A stretch of 64,000 nt of DNA from Ardenticatenales bacterium (GCA_020634515.1 JACKBL010000009.1:165269-229268); one strand, 5' to 3'; shown: positions 44,646-53,976, counted from the stretch's first letter. Made by a program: numbers and translations. The notes: generated from the sequence alone by a model not told the origin.

Positions 44646-44972
44646 GGGTTCGCGCGGAATTAACTTCGGACTTTCCAATACATATGGAAATGGGGGCGGC
44701 TCGTCCCGGAGGTAAAGGCGGGCGCTGGCGAGGAGGTTGGAGGTGATCTGGATCAGTTCGACGTTATGGACCAGGAGGGTATCAATATGGGTGGCGAATT
44801 TGTGCATATGATGCCGGCAAAACGCACACTGAAAGCCACGCGAAAACCAGAGCAGCACCGACCGCCGCTCCCGATAAGCCGCCAATTCCACCACCGGTCC
44901 CTGCACCGAAGGCCGCGCAAACCGCGGCGCGGGCTGTCCTACCGGCAAAAGGGAGAAATCAGACTCAGACAT
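44589..44972 (-). pseudogene. Peroxiredoxin-like (AhpC/TSA) gene truncated by a repeat
   Basis: 127 residues. The start (LPVGQPAPRF), the redox loop WFSRGFQCAFCRHHM and the following helix/strand match the AhpC/TSA-like 'redoxin' family, but the frame runs into the composite dyad element after VLESPK. The final residues (LTMKKVRNCIVSLEER) are translated repeat, so about 50 family residues are missing. The CxxC remains. Probably inactive, although a short protein could still be made. Confidence 0.7.
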
Positions 44973-45309
44973 TTTCATCCAGCACAATAGCATACCATGT
45001 GGCAGCGCATTCGTCCCAGGCAGACGCGCACCCGGCGGCATGTATTTCATTGTATCCAACAATAGACCATCAGCACAACCGCGCCCCACCGCCCCATCCC
45101 TCACAAACAAAACCGGCTCCTGATCATTTGGCGAAACCCAGTCATTTCCACAGTCAACCACCAACTATCAACTACCAACCCCCATTACTTGGCATATCCT
45201 CGCCAGCCGATGTACCATATTCGCAAACGCACGTCGCCCTGGCACGCCCCACATGCCGACCATCCGTGGCGCGGCGCATGATAAAGCGCCTGCCGCCTGA
45301 ATTGAAAAT

Positions 45310-47514
45310 ATGAGTACACTTAATCCCAATATCCCCACGCCCGAACTGGCCCGCCTGATGACGAGCGCCGCCGCGCAGCGGCAAAACTACGGCGTTGACT
45401 TGCTCACGCCGCAGCTTTTGCTGCACACCTTCATGAGCGACCGCGACGCCGCCGCCTATCGCATCCTGCAAGAGCTGGCCCAGAAAGCCGGCTTCAAGTT
45501 TGACGAACTGGTGCAGCGCGCCGATGTCATGGCCCGCTACACGCCTGGCCGCGATGCCCGCTTCGATTTCACCGATGATTTTGGCAAGCAAGTGCCCCTT
45601 TCCGAAGAAATGCTCGTCGTGCTGGACGAGGGGCTGAGCATTGCCCAGGCGCGGGACGAGTTGAAGGTGAACAGCGGACACGCGCTGGCCGCCATGACGG
45701 ACGTCAAGGTGACGACCTATGGCGCGCTGCAGCGGCTGGGCATCACGCAGCCGGCCGTGCTGGCTCTTTTGGATAACGTTGTGCAGGACAGCGCCCCGCT
45801 GATCACGGATTTTTTGGAGCAGGCAAAGCAGGGAGAAGCGGAGCCACTGTTCTCCCGCGAGAAGCTGCTACGCGACCTGTTGACGCTGTTGGCCCTTAGC
45901 CAGAAGCGGCACGTTATCCTCGTGGGCGCGGAAGGCGCGGGTAAGCGCACGTTGGTATACTCGCTGGCGCAACTGCTCGCCGAAGGCAAGGGGCCGGATA
46001 ATTTGCGCTCGGTGGTGCAGATTAACGAGGCGGCGCTGTTGGAGAACCCGCTGGCGGCGCTGCGGGCGGGTTTGCGCCGGGCCAGCGGCGGCATCTTGCT
46101 CGTGCCGGGCATTGAGCGTTTCTTCGCCAATCGCCTGCGCGCCCGGTTTCCAGAGCAAGTCAACCGCGATTTGCACAAGGCAATTTTGCAGGGCGAACAG
46201 GTGATCATCGGTACGGCAACGGTGGCTGAGTATGATTTGCTGACGCAGGAGGCGCTGGTGCGGGAGCGTATGCACCGCCTGGATGTGCCGCCGGCGTCAC
46301 GCGAAGAGGCGGGCCAGATTCTGTTGCTGCGTGGACCGCGCCTGGAGGAGGATTATGGGCTGATTATGACGGCGGATGCCCGTGACACCGCCGTATCCCT
46401 CGCCGACCAATACCTGAAAGGGGGCGTGCTCCCCTCTTCCGCCATTCAACTCCTCGAACGTGCCTGCGCCCTGGTCAAAATGGTCACCGCCGAACACATG
46501 GAAACCCTCTACGAAGTCCCCGCCGATGGTCGCGTAGACAGCGATGATGTGAAAGTGGCTGCCAGCCTCATCAGCAAAATCCCCCTCAACAAGCTGAGCG
46601 AAGACGAATCCAGCCGCTACGCCAACATCGTCCAGCACCTGGGCGAGCGCATCATCGGCCAGGAAGAAGCCGTCATGGCCATCAGCCGCGCCGTCAAAAC
46701 CGCCCGCGTTGGCCTGCGTAGCCCCAAACGCCCCATCGGCTCCTTCCTCTTCCTCGGCCCCAGCGGCGTCGGCAAATCCGAACTGGCCAAAGCCCTGGCG
46801 GAATTCATGTTTGGCAGCGAAGAAGCCATGCTCACCCTGGACATGAGCGAATACCAGGAAGAGGCCAGCGTCAACCGCCTCATCGGCGCGCCCCCCGGTT
46901 ACATCGGCTTCGAAGGCGGCGGCCAACTCACCAACTTCGTGCGCGAACGCCCCTACACAGTCGTCCTCTTTGACGAAGTGGAGAAGGCGCACCAGCGCGT
47001 CTTTGACGTGCTGCTGCAAGTGATGGACGAAGGCCGCCTCACCGACAATCAAGGCCGCATCGCCAGCTTCAGCGAAGCCGTGATCATCATGACCAGCAAC
47101 CTCGGCTCCGAACACCTGCTCGTGCCCGTCATTGGCGAACGAGAACGGGAGCAGGTGATGCGGGAAGTGCGCCACTTCTTCCGCCCCGAATTCCTCAACC
47201 GCCTCGACGACGTGATCATCTTCCACCAGCTTAACCAGGTGCAGTTGGCCCTTATCCTTGATCTGATGCTAAAAAAGGAGTTTCAACTGGCGAGCCAGCA
47301 AGGGCTGCAACTCAATTTGACCCCCGCCGCGAAGGCGTGGTTGCTGGCCCAAAATGACCAGCCGGAATTCGGCGCGCGTCCGCTGCGGCGCATCATCGCC
47401 CGCCACTTGCGCGAACCGCTGGCCGACTTCCTTCTGCGCGGCAGCGGCGGCAAAGCCGCCCACGTGCGCGTAGACGCCAACGCCAATGGCCTCACGTTCG
47501 ATATGCAACCCTGA
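45310..47514 (+). CDS. ClpC/ClpB-like AAA+ ATPase with degenerate first ATPase module
   Basis: 734 residues. A divergent N-domain (1-170), AAA module 1 with GAEGAGKR at 206-213 (Lys-Arg in place of GKT/S) and no acidic Walker B (GGILLVPGIERF), then an intact module 2 with GPSGVGKS near 483, LDMSEYQE, GAPPGYIGFEGGG and VVLFDEVEKAH, and a C-terminal D2-small domain. Clp unfoldases remodel or feed substrates to ClpP; here one ring is likely inactive and structural. No middle-domain coiled coil as in ClpB and no clear ClpP-docking loop. Monocistronic. Confidence 0.88.
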   Translation: MSTLNPNIPTPELARLMTSAAAQRQNYGVDLLTPQLLLHTFMSDRDAAAYRILQELAQKAGFKFDELVQRADVMARYTPGRDARFDFTDDFGKQVPLSEEMLVVLDEGLSIAQARDELKVNSGHALAAMTDVKVTTYGALQRLGITQPAVLALLDNVVQDSAPLITDFLEQAKQGEAEPLFSREKLLRDLLTLLALSQKRHVILVGAEGAGKRTLVYSLAQLLAEGKGPDNLRSVVQINEAALLENPLAALRAGLRRASGGILLVPGIERFFANRLRARFPEQVNRDLHKAILQGEQVIIGTATVAEYDLLTQEALVRERMHRLDVPPASREEAGQILLLRGPRLEEDYGLIMTADARDTAVSLADQYLKGGVLPSSAIQLLERACALVKMVTAEHMETLYEVPADGRVDSDDVKVAASLISKIPLNKLSEDESSRYANIVQHLGERIIGQEEAVMAISRAVKTARVGLRSPKRPIGSFLFLGPSGVGKSELAKALAEFMFGSEEAMLTLDMSEYQEEASVNRLIGAPPGYIGFEGGGQLTNFVRERPYTVVLFDEVEKAHQRVFDVLLQVMDEGRLTDNQGRIASFSEAVIIMTSNLGSEHLLVPVIGEREREQVMREVRHFFRPEFLNRLDDVIIFHQLNQVQLALILDLMLKKEFQLASQQGLQLNLTPAAKAWLLAQNDQPEFGARPLRRIIARHLREPLADFLLRGSGGKAAHVRVDANANGLTFDMQP

Positions 47515-47736
47515 GTTGGCGGCAATTCTCAATTCGGAACCCCATTGGCGTAGGGTGGCAGGATGGCGTGGATTCCGCCTTTCCCGGCGGGCGGCCTTTT
47601 TCCCGCACCATCTCGCCTGATTGCGACGCAGGGCGGCAAGACAGGCGGGAGATAGGGCGGCGGTCACTATCCAGGTGATGTCCCGCCTGTCCTGCCCCTA
47701 CACGAGCCTTTGCAAAACAGGAATTGCCGCCGAGTT
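47513..47736. mobile_element. MITE-like palindromic element
   Basis: Ends GGCGGCAATTC (47518-47528) and GAATTGCCGCC (47721-47731) are exact inverted repeats about 190 bp apart; inside, GTAGGGTGGCAGGATGGCG opposes CGCCTGTCCTGCCCCTAC. No coding capacity. It begins at the stop codon of the Clp-like gene. Confidence 0.5.
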
Positions 47737-47785
47737 GGTTCAGTGTCGAGGCTAATGGCCGACAAATTGGCATGGAGAAGCAGCA

Positions 47786-48292
47786 ATGAGCGAACAAATC
47801 ACGAAGATGAGCAAAGCAGAGATGTTGCACCGCATGGCGCAAGAGCGGGCGCGGTTGGAGGCGGCGCTGGCCGCGCTCACGCCCGCGCAAATGCTTCTGC
47901 CCGGCGTGGAAGCGGATTGGTCTGTGAAGGACATTCTGGCGCATATCGTTTCCTGGGAAATGTTTATGCACCAGGGCATCACCGCCGCCTGGCGCGGGGA
48001 AACGCCGCACACGCTGCAAACGGATGCTGAAGTGGACCAGATGAACGCCGCTTTCTTTCGGGAGAACAAAGACCGCGCCCTGGACGATGTGTTAGCCGCC
48101 TTCGCCGACGCTTATGAGCAGTCGCGCCGGATGGTGCTGGACACGCCCGACGCGGACCTGATGGAGGCGGAACGGTTCCCCTGGCGGCAGGGGCGTCCTC
48201 TTTGGCTGTTGGTAGGGGGAAACACCTGGTGGCATTATGAGGAACATCGCCAGTCCATTGAGAGATGGCTGGCGCAAAATCAAGGAGCATAG
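47786..48292 (+). CDS. ClbS/DfsB-type DinB-fold protein
   Basis: 168 residues. MSKAEMLHRMAQERARLEAALAALTPAQM, ADWSVKDILAHIVSWEMFM and NTWWHYEEHRQSIERWL match the ClbS/DfsB four-helix family (ClbS protects against colibactin, but most members are uncharacterised). GGAG upstream of ATG 47786. Another DinB-fold gene follows 10 bp later, so the two are one operon. Confidence 0.87.
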   Translation: MSEQITKMSKAEMLHRMAQERARLEAALAALTPAQMLLPGVEADWSVKDILAHIVSWEMFMHQGITAAWRGETPHTLQTDAEVDQMNAAFFRENKDRALDDVLAAFADAYEQSRRMVLDTPDADLMEAERFPWRQGRPLWLLVGGNTWWHYEEHRQSIERWLAQNQGA

Positions 48293-48302
48293 AGAGGCAA
48301 AG

Positions 48303-48779
48303 ATGACGCATCCAAAGAAAGAGATCGTGCTGGAGCGACTGGCGAGTACGCGCCACGCCCTGTTTGAACTGCTGCAATCGTTGGACGAAGCGGCGTGGCA
48401 GACGCAGGTCTACGCCGATGGCGACCGGTGGACGGTGCTGGACCTGTTGCGCCACGTTTCCGTCTCGGAAAAGAGCATGACCTTGCTCATGGAGAACATT
48501 CGTCGTGGCGGCGAAGGGGCTTCCGCCGAATTTGACCTGAACCGCTGGAACGCCTCCCAGGTGCGCAAGCAGCAGGAAAAGACCCCCGCCCACCTGCTGG
48601 CCGACATGGAAGCCAACCGCCGGGACTTACTCACCTTCGTGGACTCGCTTTCCGCCGACGATTGGGAAAAACAGGGCCGCCACGGCTCCGGCAGGGTGAT
48701 GAGTATTTACGAAATTGTGAAGCTGATTGGCCTGCACGAAAAAACCCACCTGACCGACATCCAGGCCACGGTGGGTTGA
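48303..48779 (+). CDS. DinB-superfamily protein
   Basis: 158 residues. RWTVLDLLRHVSVSEKSM and IYEIVKLIGLHEKTHLTDIQ supply the three metal-site histidines of the DinB fold. Divergent in sequence from its operon mate at 47786. AGAGAGGC precedes ATG 48303. Function unknown; possibly metal-dependent thiol transfer. Confidence 0.85.
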   Translation: MTHPKKEIVLERLASTRHALFELLQSLDEAAWQTQVYADGDRWTVLDLLRHVSVSEKSMTLLMENIRRGGEGASAEFDLNRWNASQVRKQQEKTPAHLLADMEANRRDLLTFVDSLSADDWEKQGRHGSGRVMSIYEIVKLIGLHEKTHLTDIQATVG

Positions 48780-49161
48780 AACACAAAGAGGACGGACCGG
48801 GTCCGGGAAGATATCTAGGATATACCCCAGAGGCTGAATTGTTACTCATTTCTTACCTTATGCCGTATGATTTACAGGTAAGTACCCCCATCCGGGGGGT
48901 ATCTCGCAAAACATGGTGTATTGGACGAGTTTTGGGGATTTTACCCCGTATTTGCGGTTTGTTCGGCGGCGTCAGCCTCCGAACACCGCCCGCACTGGAT
49001 ATCGCCCTGTCGAGATGGGTCAAGGTGAGCGCCGCGTCAGGCGCTTACAAGAATCATCGCTTACATAGGGCAACTGCCAAGCCAGATTGGACCAATTTTC
49101 TCGAATGAAATTGGTCTAATCTCGAGCGAGCGTTAAGAGTTACAACAAAGGAGAGAATGAA
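48780..49161. other. Leader region of the heliorhodopsin gene
   Basis: Contains TACCCCC/GGGGGTA at 48885-48900, a terminator-like hairpin for the DinB pair, then GGCGTCAGCCTCC, then at 49087-49120 GATTGGACCAATTTT and AAATTGGTCTAATC, the fourth copy of that dyad family. AAAGGAG sits at 49147-49153. No gene is seen. Confidence 0.55.
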
Positions 49162-49947
49162 ATGACAGAAACGTCAACAGTCATGAACCAGAAGTTTGCT
49201 AGACTCAAACGCTTCAATCTCATCATGGGGTTCTTGCATCTAGTCCAGGGCGTATTCATGATCCTGGTGAGCAACGATACGACTTATCCCATCTACACCA
49301 ATTACCTGAACTTCGATCCGGCCACCTTCTCTTTGTTGCCCAATTCACAGTTGCTGTACAAATTGCCTTTTGGCCCAGCAGTCGCGATGTTTTTGCTTAT
49401 CTCGGCCGTAGCCCATTTCTATCTGGCGACCATTGGCTATGGGCGCTATGTGGAAAACTTAAAGAAAGGCATGAATCCGGTCCGGTTTTACGAATATGCG
49501 CTCAGTTCTTCGCTAATGATTGTGCTGATCGGTATGCTGATTGGGCTATGGGATCTGGGGGCTATCATCCTGATCTTCGCACTCAACGCGACCATGAACC
49601 TGTTTGGGATTATGATGGAGCTACATAACCAACATACCCAAAAGGTCAACTGGACGGCTTTTATTTACGGCTGTATTGCAGGATTTGTACCGTGGGTTGT
49701 CATCATGTTGTATTTTGTCGGGGCCGTCAACTCCGGCGATGCCAAGCCACCGGATTTTGTGTATGCCATTGTGCCGACACTGTTTGTGTTCTTCAACATT
49801 TTCGCCATCAACATGGTTCTGCAATACAAAAAAGTGGGTCCCTGGAAAGATTACCTGTTTGGCGAACGCGCCTATATCATTCTGAGCCTTTCGGCCAAAT
49901 CCGTTCTGTGTTGGTTGATCTGGACGGGCACGCTCGCACCCGTCTAG
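49162..49947 (+). CDS. Heliorhodopsin
   Basis: 261 residues, seven membrane spans. Family hallmarks: His26 in TM1 and His85 in TM2, the TM3 motif RFYEYALSSSLMI with the Schiff-base counterion E111, FVPWVVIMLYF in TM5 and GERAYIILSLSAKSVLCW in TM7 with the retinal-binding K246. The inverted topology expected for heliorhodopsins fits the charged N-terminus inside. They are light sensors or signalling proteins, not pumps. GGAG 9 nt before the ATG. No retinal-synthesis gene and no partner enzyme are adjacent. The stop codon coincides with the edge of a MITE. Confidence 0.95.
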   Translation: MTETSTVMNQKFARLKRFNLIMGFLHLVQGVFMILVSNDTTYPIYTNYLNFDPATFSLLPNSQLLYKLPFGPAVAMFLLISAVAHFYLATIGYGRYVENLKKGMNPVRFYEYALSSSLMIVLIGMLIGLWDLGAIILIFALNATMNLFGIMMELHNQHTQKVNWTAFIYGCIAGFVPWVVIMLYFVGAVNSGDAKPPDFVYAIVPTLFVFFNIFAINMVLQYKKVGPWKDYLFGERAYIILSLSAKSVLCWLIWTGTLAPV

Positions 49948-50053
49948 TACCTCGACAACCTAAAAATGAGGGGTGAGGAGTGCGGCATCCTCAGATGCCG
50001 CCTGTTCGCATCTGAGGATGCGAACTCCTCAAAATCACATTGTTGAGGTACTA
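49945..50053. mobile_element. TA-flanked MITE (IS630/mariner-like) at the heliorhodopsin stop
   Basis: Terminal repeats TAGTACCTCGACAA (49945-49958) and TTGTTGAGGTACTA (50040-50053) match at 13 of 14 positions and begin and end with TA, the target duplication of IS630/mariner elements. Inside, GGCATCCTCAGATGCC and GCATCTGAGGATGC form a further stem. No coding capacity. Removing the element restores GTC-TAG, so the stop codon is unchanged. Confidence 0.8.
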
Positions 50054-50077
50054 GGCCAAGGCGTTTCACTCTGCGTT

Positions 50078-50330
50078 AACCTGTCCCGGCCGTGGCTGCG
50101 CCGCATCTGCATGAGGACGCGGCCAGATAATTCTGCCGGTGGGGTTGCTGGTCAGAATTGCCGGGCAGGTTACACTCTTGGTCGGTCGGATGCTGATTCC
50201 GCCGCCTGAACGGTACGCTCTCTCCGGTGCAGGTGGTCGGCTATCGTGGGGAAATGCCGGCACTCAATCCCACTCAACAGAGACGAGGCAAGGTCATTGT
50301 ATGGTCCGTTTCTTAGACGGTCACTTGGGG
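50078..50330. other. Intergenic, dyads, no gene
   Basis: AACCTGTCCCGGC (50081) opposes GCCGGGCAGGTT (50160), and CGGCCGTGGCTGCG / GACGCGGCC lie between. Nothing coding is recognised. One TGCCGGCA site at 50255 has a very clear G-rich to C-rich switch. Confidence 0.4.
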
Positions 50331-50337
50331 CGCATCC

Positions 50338-50440
50338 GTTTAGGGATGGAGATTAAACAAGACAACGAAGTTGTCTCCTTACCGTTCCTGCAAACTGACA
50401 ATGCAATTCCGTACTTTATTTCATCGTCAGTCTTTAGCGT
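50338..50440. repeat. Composite dyad element, copy 5
   Basis: Same module order as 44551-44645: GGATGGAGATTAAA, GACAACGAAGTTGTC, CCTTACCGTTCC, AACTGACAATGCAATTCCGT, ATCGTCAG. It ends at the 3' end of the glycosyltransferase gene. Confidence 0.8.
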
Positions 50441-52314
50441 ACATGGATGGTGGGTAGGGGGAGGGCGTCGGTGGGTTGGCCGTTGTAGGTGAGGGGGAGG
50501 CGGGCGGTGGGGTCGGTGAGGTCGTAGAGGCCGAGGAGGAGGGTGTAGTCGCCGGGGGGCGTGGCGGGGGGGACGAGCAGCCCCAGGTTGTCCACTACGG
50601 TTTCGCCGGGAACCCAGGTGGTGGTGAGGGCGAGACCGCCGCCGGGTTCGCTGTCCCGTTGCGCGATGAGGCCATCTGGTCCCACGAGGTGCAGAAAGAC
50701 CTTGTATCGCTTTTCCACGGGGGTCAGGGCTTGCCAGAAGAGGGTCACTTGCACGATGTCCCCGGGCGCGGGGGTGTCCCCGGCGAGGGTGTATCCTTCC
50801 AGGCGAATTTGCGGGCCAAAGAGGAGGTTGGTGGGTGTTTCTATGTGCGTTGCCGCCGCCGTGGGCACGGCGTAAACCACAAAACGCACATCCCCGACCC
50901 ATTCATCCGTCGCTTTGAAGGCGTGGCTGTCCAGCCACCGCTCTACTAGCCGCTGCGGGTCTCGTTCCGCTTCGCCCCAGAAGAGGGCGTACAGGCGTGT
51001 ATGGCGGGCGGCGATCTGGCTCAGTTCGGCGTCAATGGCCGCCGCGTCGGGCGCGCCGCGAGGGATGGGGTAAACGGGGGCCGGTCCTTTGTAATAGTAG
51101 GTGAACACTTCCCATTGGTTGGGGGCGTCGAGGATGATGCCGGCATTTTCCTCCCCCCCTCGCCCAATTTGCGCCGCCATCCCCCGATAATCCGCACGCG
51201 CATAGGCGGGATCGCCATACAGATGCAGCAGTGCCCCCCCCACGCCCCAGGCGCACATGCCCACGAACACGAGCACGAGCGCGCGGCTGACTCCCCGTGA
51301 CCAATCCGCGCGCGGCCAGAGCGACCAGCCCACGTCTATCCCCAGTGCCAGCCAGAGGGCGAAAAACGGGGCCGCCAGCACCAGGAACTTATAGAACGCG
51401 GGGCGGCTGGCTCCGGTGACCATCATGAAGGCGACGGGCAGGATAACGCCCCCCAGGGTCATGGTCAGGCCGGCTGCCTTCTTTTGGCGTTGTGCCGGCA
51501 TTGACAACAATCCCCCCAGCAGCAAACCGACCACAGCAAGCAGGAGGAGGCGCACGTCGGGCGCGGCCACGGTGGGGCCAAACGCCAGCCAACGCCCCGC
51601 CGTAGCCGTGAACTGCCCCACGGTCACGTCGCTGCGCGGGCGCGTGCCCAGTTGGCGCAGGAAGATGGGAACCCAGGGCAGGTAGAGGAGGAGGGCCGCC
51701 GCCGCCATCAGGCCCCAGGTCCACAGGCGTCGCCAGCCACGCCGCGCCAGCAGCCAAACGGCGTGCAGGGGGAGGATAATGGGGAAGAAGTAGTGGGTGT
51801 ACAGCCCGGCGGCCAGGCTGAGGATGTAGGGGATGGCGCGCGCGGCGTCGCGTCTACGACGGGGCCAGCGGCGGTCCAGGTGGAGCAGGAGCCAGGTGCT
51901 GCCGATGCCGGCACAAGCCAAAAGCTCGTACATGCGGGCTTCCTGGCTGTAGTAGATGAGGGGTGGGCTGAGGGCGGCGAGGAGGCCGGCGAGCCAGGGC
52001 AGGCGCGGGCGGCGGGGAAAGAGGGCGTGGGCGACGGCGCTGGTGAGGGGGATGAGGAGAATGCCGGCATACGCCGACAACGCGCGTAGGCCAAATTCCG
52101 AATCCCCGGCCAACGCCCGCCACCCCCGCAGCAGCAAATAATACAATGGCGGATGAATATCGCCGGCCGTCCCCTCCACAATCAGCCGCGGCGACCGTTC
52201 ACTAAGGCGGGCGCTGTTCCCTTCATCATTCCAGAACGATTGCGCCGCCAGACGATGGAAGCGGAGTCCCGTTGCCAGCAGCAGTATCAGGAGCAGGGGA
52301 GCCAGGCGTTTCAT
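50434..52314 (-). CDS. GT39/ArnT-like membrane glycosyltransferase
   Basis: 626 residues, about 10-12 spans. The early loop FWNDEGNSARL with its acidic residue, DIHPPLYYLLL and YSQEARMYELL are the motifs of the PMT/ArnT (GT-C, DUF2723-like) family that uses polyprenyl-phosphate sugars at the outer membrane face. The last about 130 residues are an extracytoplasmic beta-rich domain. It likely works with the polyprenyl-phosphate sugar made by enzymes such as that at 35379. Overlaps no gene; the glycosidase gene is upstream at 52435. Confidence 0.87.
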   Translation of the reverse strand: MKRLAPLLLILLLATGLRFHRLAAQSFWNDEGNSARLSERSPRLIVEGTAGDIHPPLYYLLLRGWRALAGDSEFGLRALSAYAGILLIPLTSAVAHALFPRRPRLPWLAGLLAALSPPLIYYSQEARMYELLACAGIGSTWLLLHLDRRWPRRRRDAARAIPYILSLAAGLYTHYFFPIILPLHAVWLLARRGWRRLWTWGLMAAAALLLYLPWVPIFLRQLGTRPRSDVTVGQFTATAGRWLAFGPTVAAPDVRLLLLAVVGLLLGGLLSMPAQRQKKAAGLTMTLGGVILPVAFMMVTGASRPAFYKFLVLAAPFFALWLALGIDVGWSLWPRADWSRGVSRALVLVFVGMCAWGVGGALLHLYGDPAYARADYRGMAAQIGRGGEENAGIILDAPNQWEVFTYYYKGPAPVYPIPRGAPDAAAIDAELSQIAARHTRLYALFWGEAERDPQRLVERWLDSHAFKATDEWVGDVRFVVYAVPTAAATHIETPTNLLFGPQIRLEGYTLAGDTPAPGDIVQVTLFWQALTPVEKRYKVFLHLVGPDGLIAQRDSEPGGGLALTTTWVPGETVVDNLGLLVPPATPPGDYTLLLGLYDLTDPTARLPLTYNGQPTDALPLPTIHVR

Positions 52315-52434
52315 TCGCGCCAGTTTATCCTCTGGCGCGGTAGCACGCCAGCAACGCGGCAAGATGCCGTCCGCACACCGCCTGACCGTCCCCCAAACAA
52401 TGTCCCCCCTGCTCCGTCGCGCGAGAACCCCGCC

Positions 52435-53799
52435 TCACCTCTCACCCCTCATCCCGCCTACCTCTAGCGCACGCAGGAGGAGGAAGAAGAAGAGGCCGCC
52501 GACGATGGCCGCCAGGGTGGGGCGGATGCGGTTCCAGGTGTACCAGAAGGGGGAACGGGGGGTGATCTGGTGGGTGGTGGGGTTGTTCATGTAGGTGGAG
52601 AGGGCGGTGAATGCCGGCATTTCCTCAAAATCCGGCTCCAGCAAACGAAAATAGTACCACGCCTCCCCCCGTTCCTGGTCCGTTGGCCGCTTAAAAAACC
52701 ACACATTCATCTCCCCCACCCACGGCCACTCCGCCTGCGCCCGCTGGAACGCCTGCACCGTGTACGCCGCCTGCTGCGCTGGCGTCACCTGCCCATACGG
52801 CCGCGGCAGCCCCTCAGGGACCGTATTCCATCCCACTTCGCTGATCCACAACGGTTTGCCGGCATCCCCAAACCGCACCATCAAGTCACGCAAAAACAGA
52901 TGGTGCGGGAAGTTAATCACCGTTGGTCGTAGCCGCCGGTCCGTCGGCCCCGAGAACAACCCATACCCCTGCGCGGACATGATGTCGAAGCACGCCCCCG
53001 CCCCCGCCAGATACATGCGCTGCAAAAAGATCAAGTCGTTGCGGTCGCGGGCATCATACGCAATCGTCGGCGAAAGCGCCGGTGCGAGAAGGATAGCTTG
53101 TGGATTGGCCGCCTTCGCGCGGCGATACCCCGTACACAGCAAATCCGTAAACGCCACCGGATCGGGAATTTGCGTGCCCCATTCGGGGTAGATGTTCGGC
53201 TCATTCCACAACTGGAAATAGGTGATGCGCCCCTGATAGCGGCTGACGACGGCGGCTACGAAGTCGCCAAAGTCGTCGTAATTGTCCGGTGGGGCGTGTG
53301 CGCCCGCCTCATCCCCGGCGGCGCGGGACCACGCGGGCGGGTTGCTGAGGCGGGCGATGATCTCCACATCGTTTTGCCGCGCCAGGTCCACGATGTGGTC
53401 ATATTTGGCCCAGGCGTTCACTTCGCCCACCGCCTCCAGATTGCGGCGGTCCAGGAAATCCCCTTTGCCGTGGATTTCGATGTCTTCCCAGGGGAACTCC
53501 TGGCGGATGAACTGGAAGCCGGCCTCGTGAATGAGGCGCAGGCTTTGCGCGCGCACGTCCGGCAGGACTTCCTGCTCCAGAAAGGTGTTGACGCCGAAAG
53601 GGGAGGGGGCGGCAAATGTTAGTTCCGCCGTCGGGGCCAGGTCTGGCTGCGGGCGCAGGGCGCTGTTCAGCCACTGCACCATGCCGCGCGCCTGCGCCGC
53701 CACGCTCTCCTCCCCCGTGAAGTCGTAGGGATTCAGGCTGCCCGGATAGAGGATGAGGAGGAGGAGAATGCCTAGAAAGATCAGGCGAGGGTGTTTCAT
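52435..53799 (-). CDS. Membrane-anchored clan GH-A glycosidase-like protein
   Basis: 454 residues. N-terminal span (LIFLGILLLLILYPGSL), a TIM-barrel domain with the acid/base Glu in YFQLWNEPNIYPE and the nucleophile Glu in LWISEVGWNT, and a C-terminal span (about 432-448). This is the GH5/GH39-like clan A pattern; the substrate is unknown. Both termini in the membrane suggest it acts on surface glycans, fitting the GT39 gene 120 bp downstream. Confidence 0.85.
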   Translation of the reverse strand: MKHPRLIFLGILLLLILYPGSLNPYDFTGEESVAAQARGMVQWLNSALRPQPDLAPTAELTFAAPSPFGVNTFLEQEVLPDVRAQSLRLIHEAGFQFIRQEFPWEDIEIHGKGDFLDRRNLEAVGEVNAWAKYDHIVDLARQNDVEIIARLSNPPAWSRAAGDEAGAHAPPDNYDDFGDFVAAVVSRYQGRITYFQLWNEPNIYPEWGTQIPDPVAFTDLLCTGYRRAKAANPQAILLAPALSPTIAYDARDRNDLIFLQRMYLAGAGACFDIMSAQGYGLFSGPTDRRLRPTVINFPHHLFLRDLMVRFGDAGKPLWISEVGWNTVPEGLPRPYGQVTPAQQAAYTVQAFQRAQAEWPWVGEMNVWFFKRPTDQERGEAWYYFRLLEPDFEEMPAFTALSTYMNNPTTHQITPRSPFWYTWNRIRPTLAAIVGGLFFFLLLRALEVGGMRGER

Positions 53800-53947
53800 G
53801 CTATGCCGCCGCGCTCCGTAGGGTTGTTGTCGTCAGTTGACCATCGTCGGGCGACCCAGAAGATGGTCCAGATCGCCATGGACGCTTATTTTGCGCGTTT
53901 TCGCCTGTTTACACAACTTTTGCGCACCCGCCGCCCGGTTTCCCGCT

Positions 53948-53976
53948 TTGACAACTCGCCCCCTTTCGTCTAAAAT
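53948..53976 (+). promoter_or_regulatory. Strong sigma-70-type promoter with a long leader
   Basis: Consensus TTGACA (53948-53953), 17-bp spacer, TAAAAT (53971-53976). The start site would be near 53983, leaving about 330 nt of untranslated leader before the EF-G-like gene. The 53800-54310 gap contains no other gene. Confidence 0.75.
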
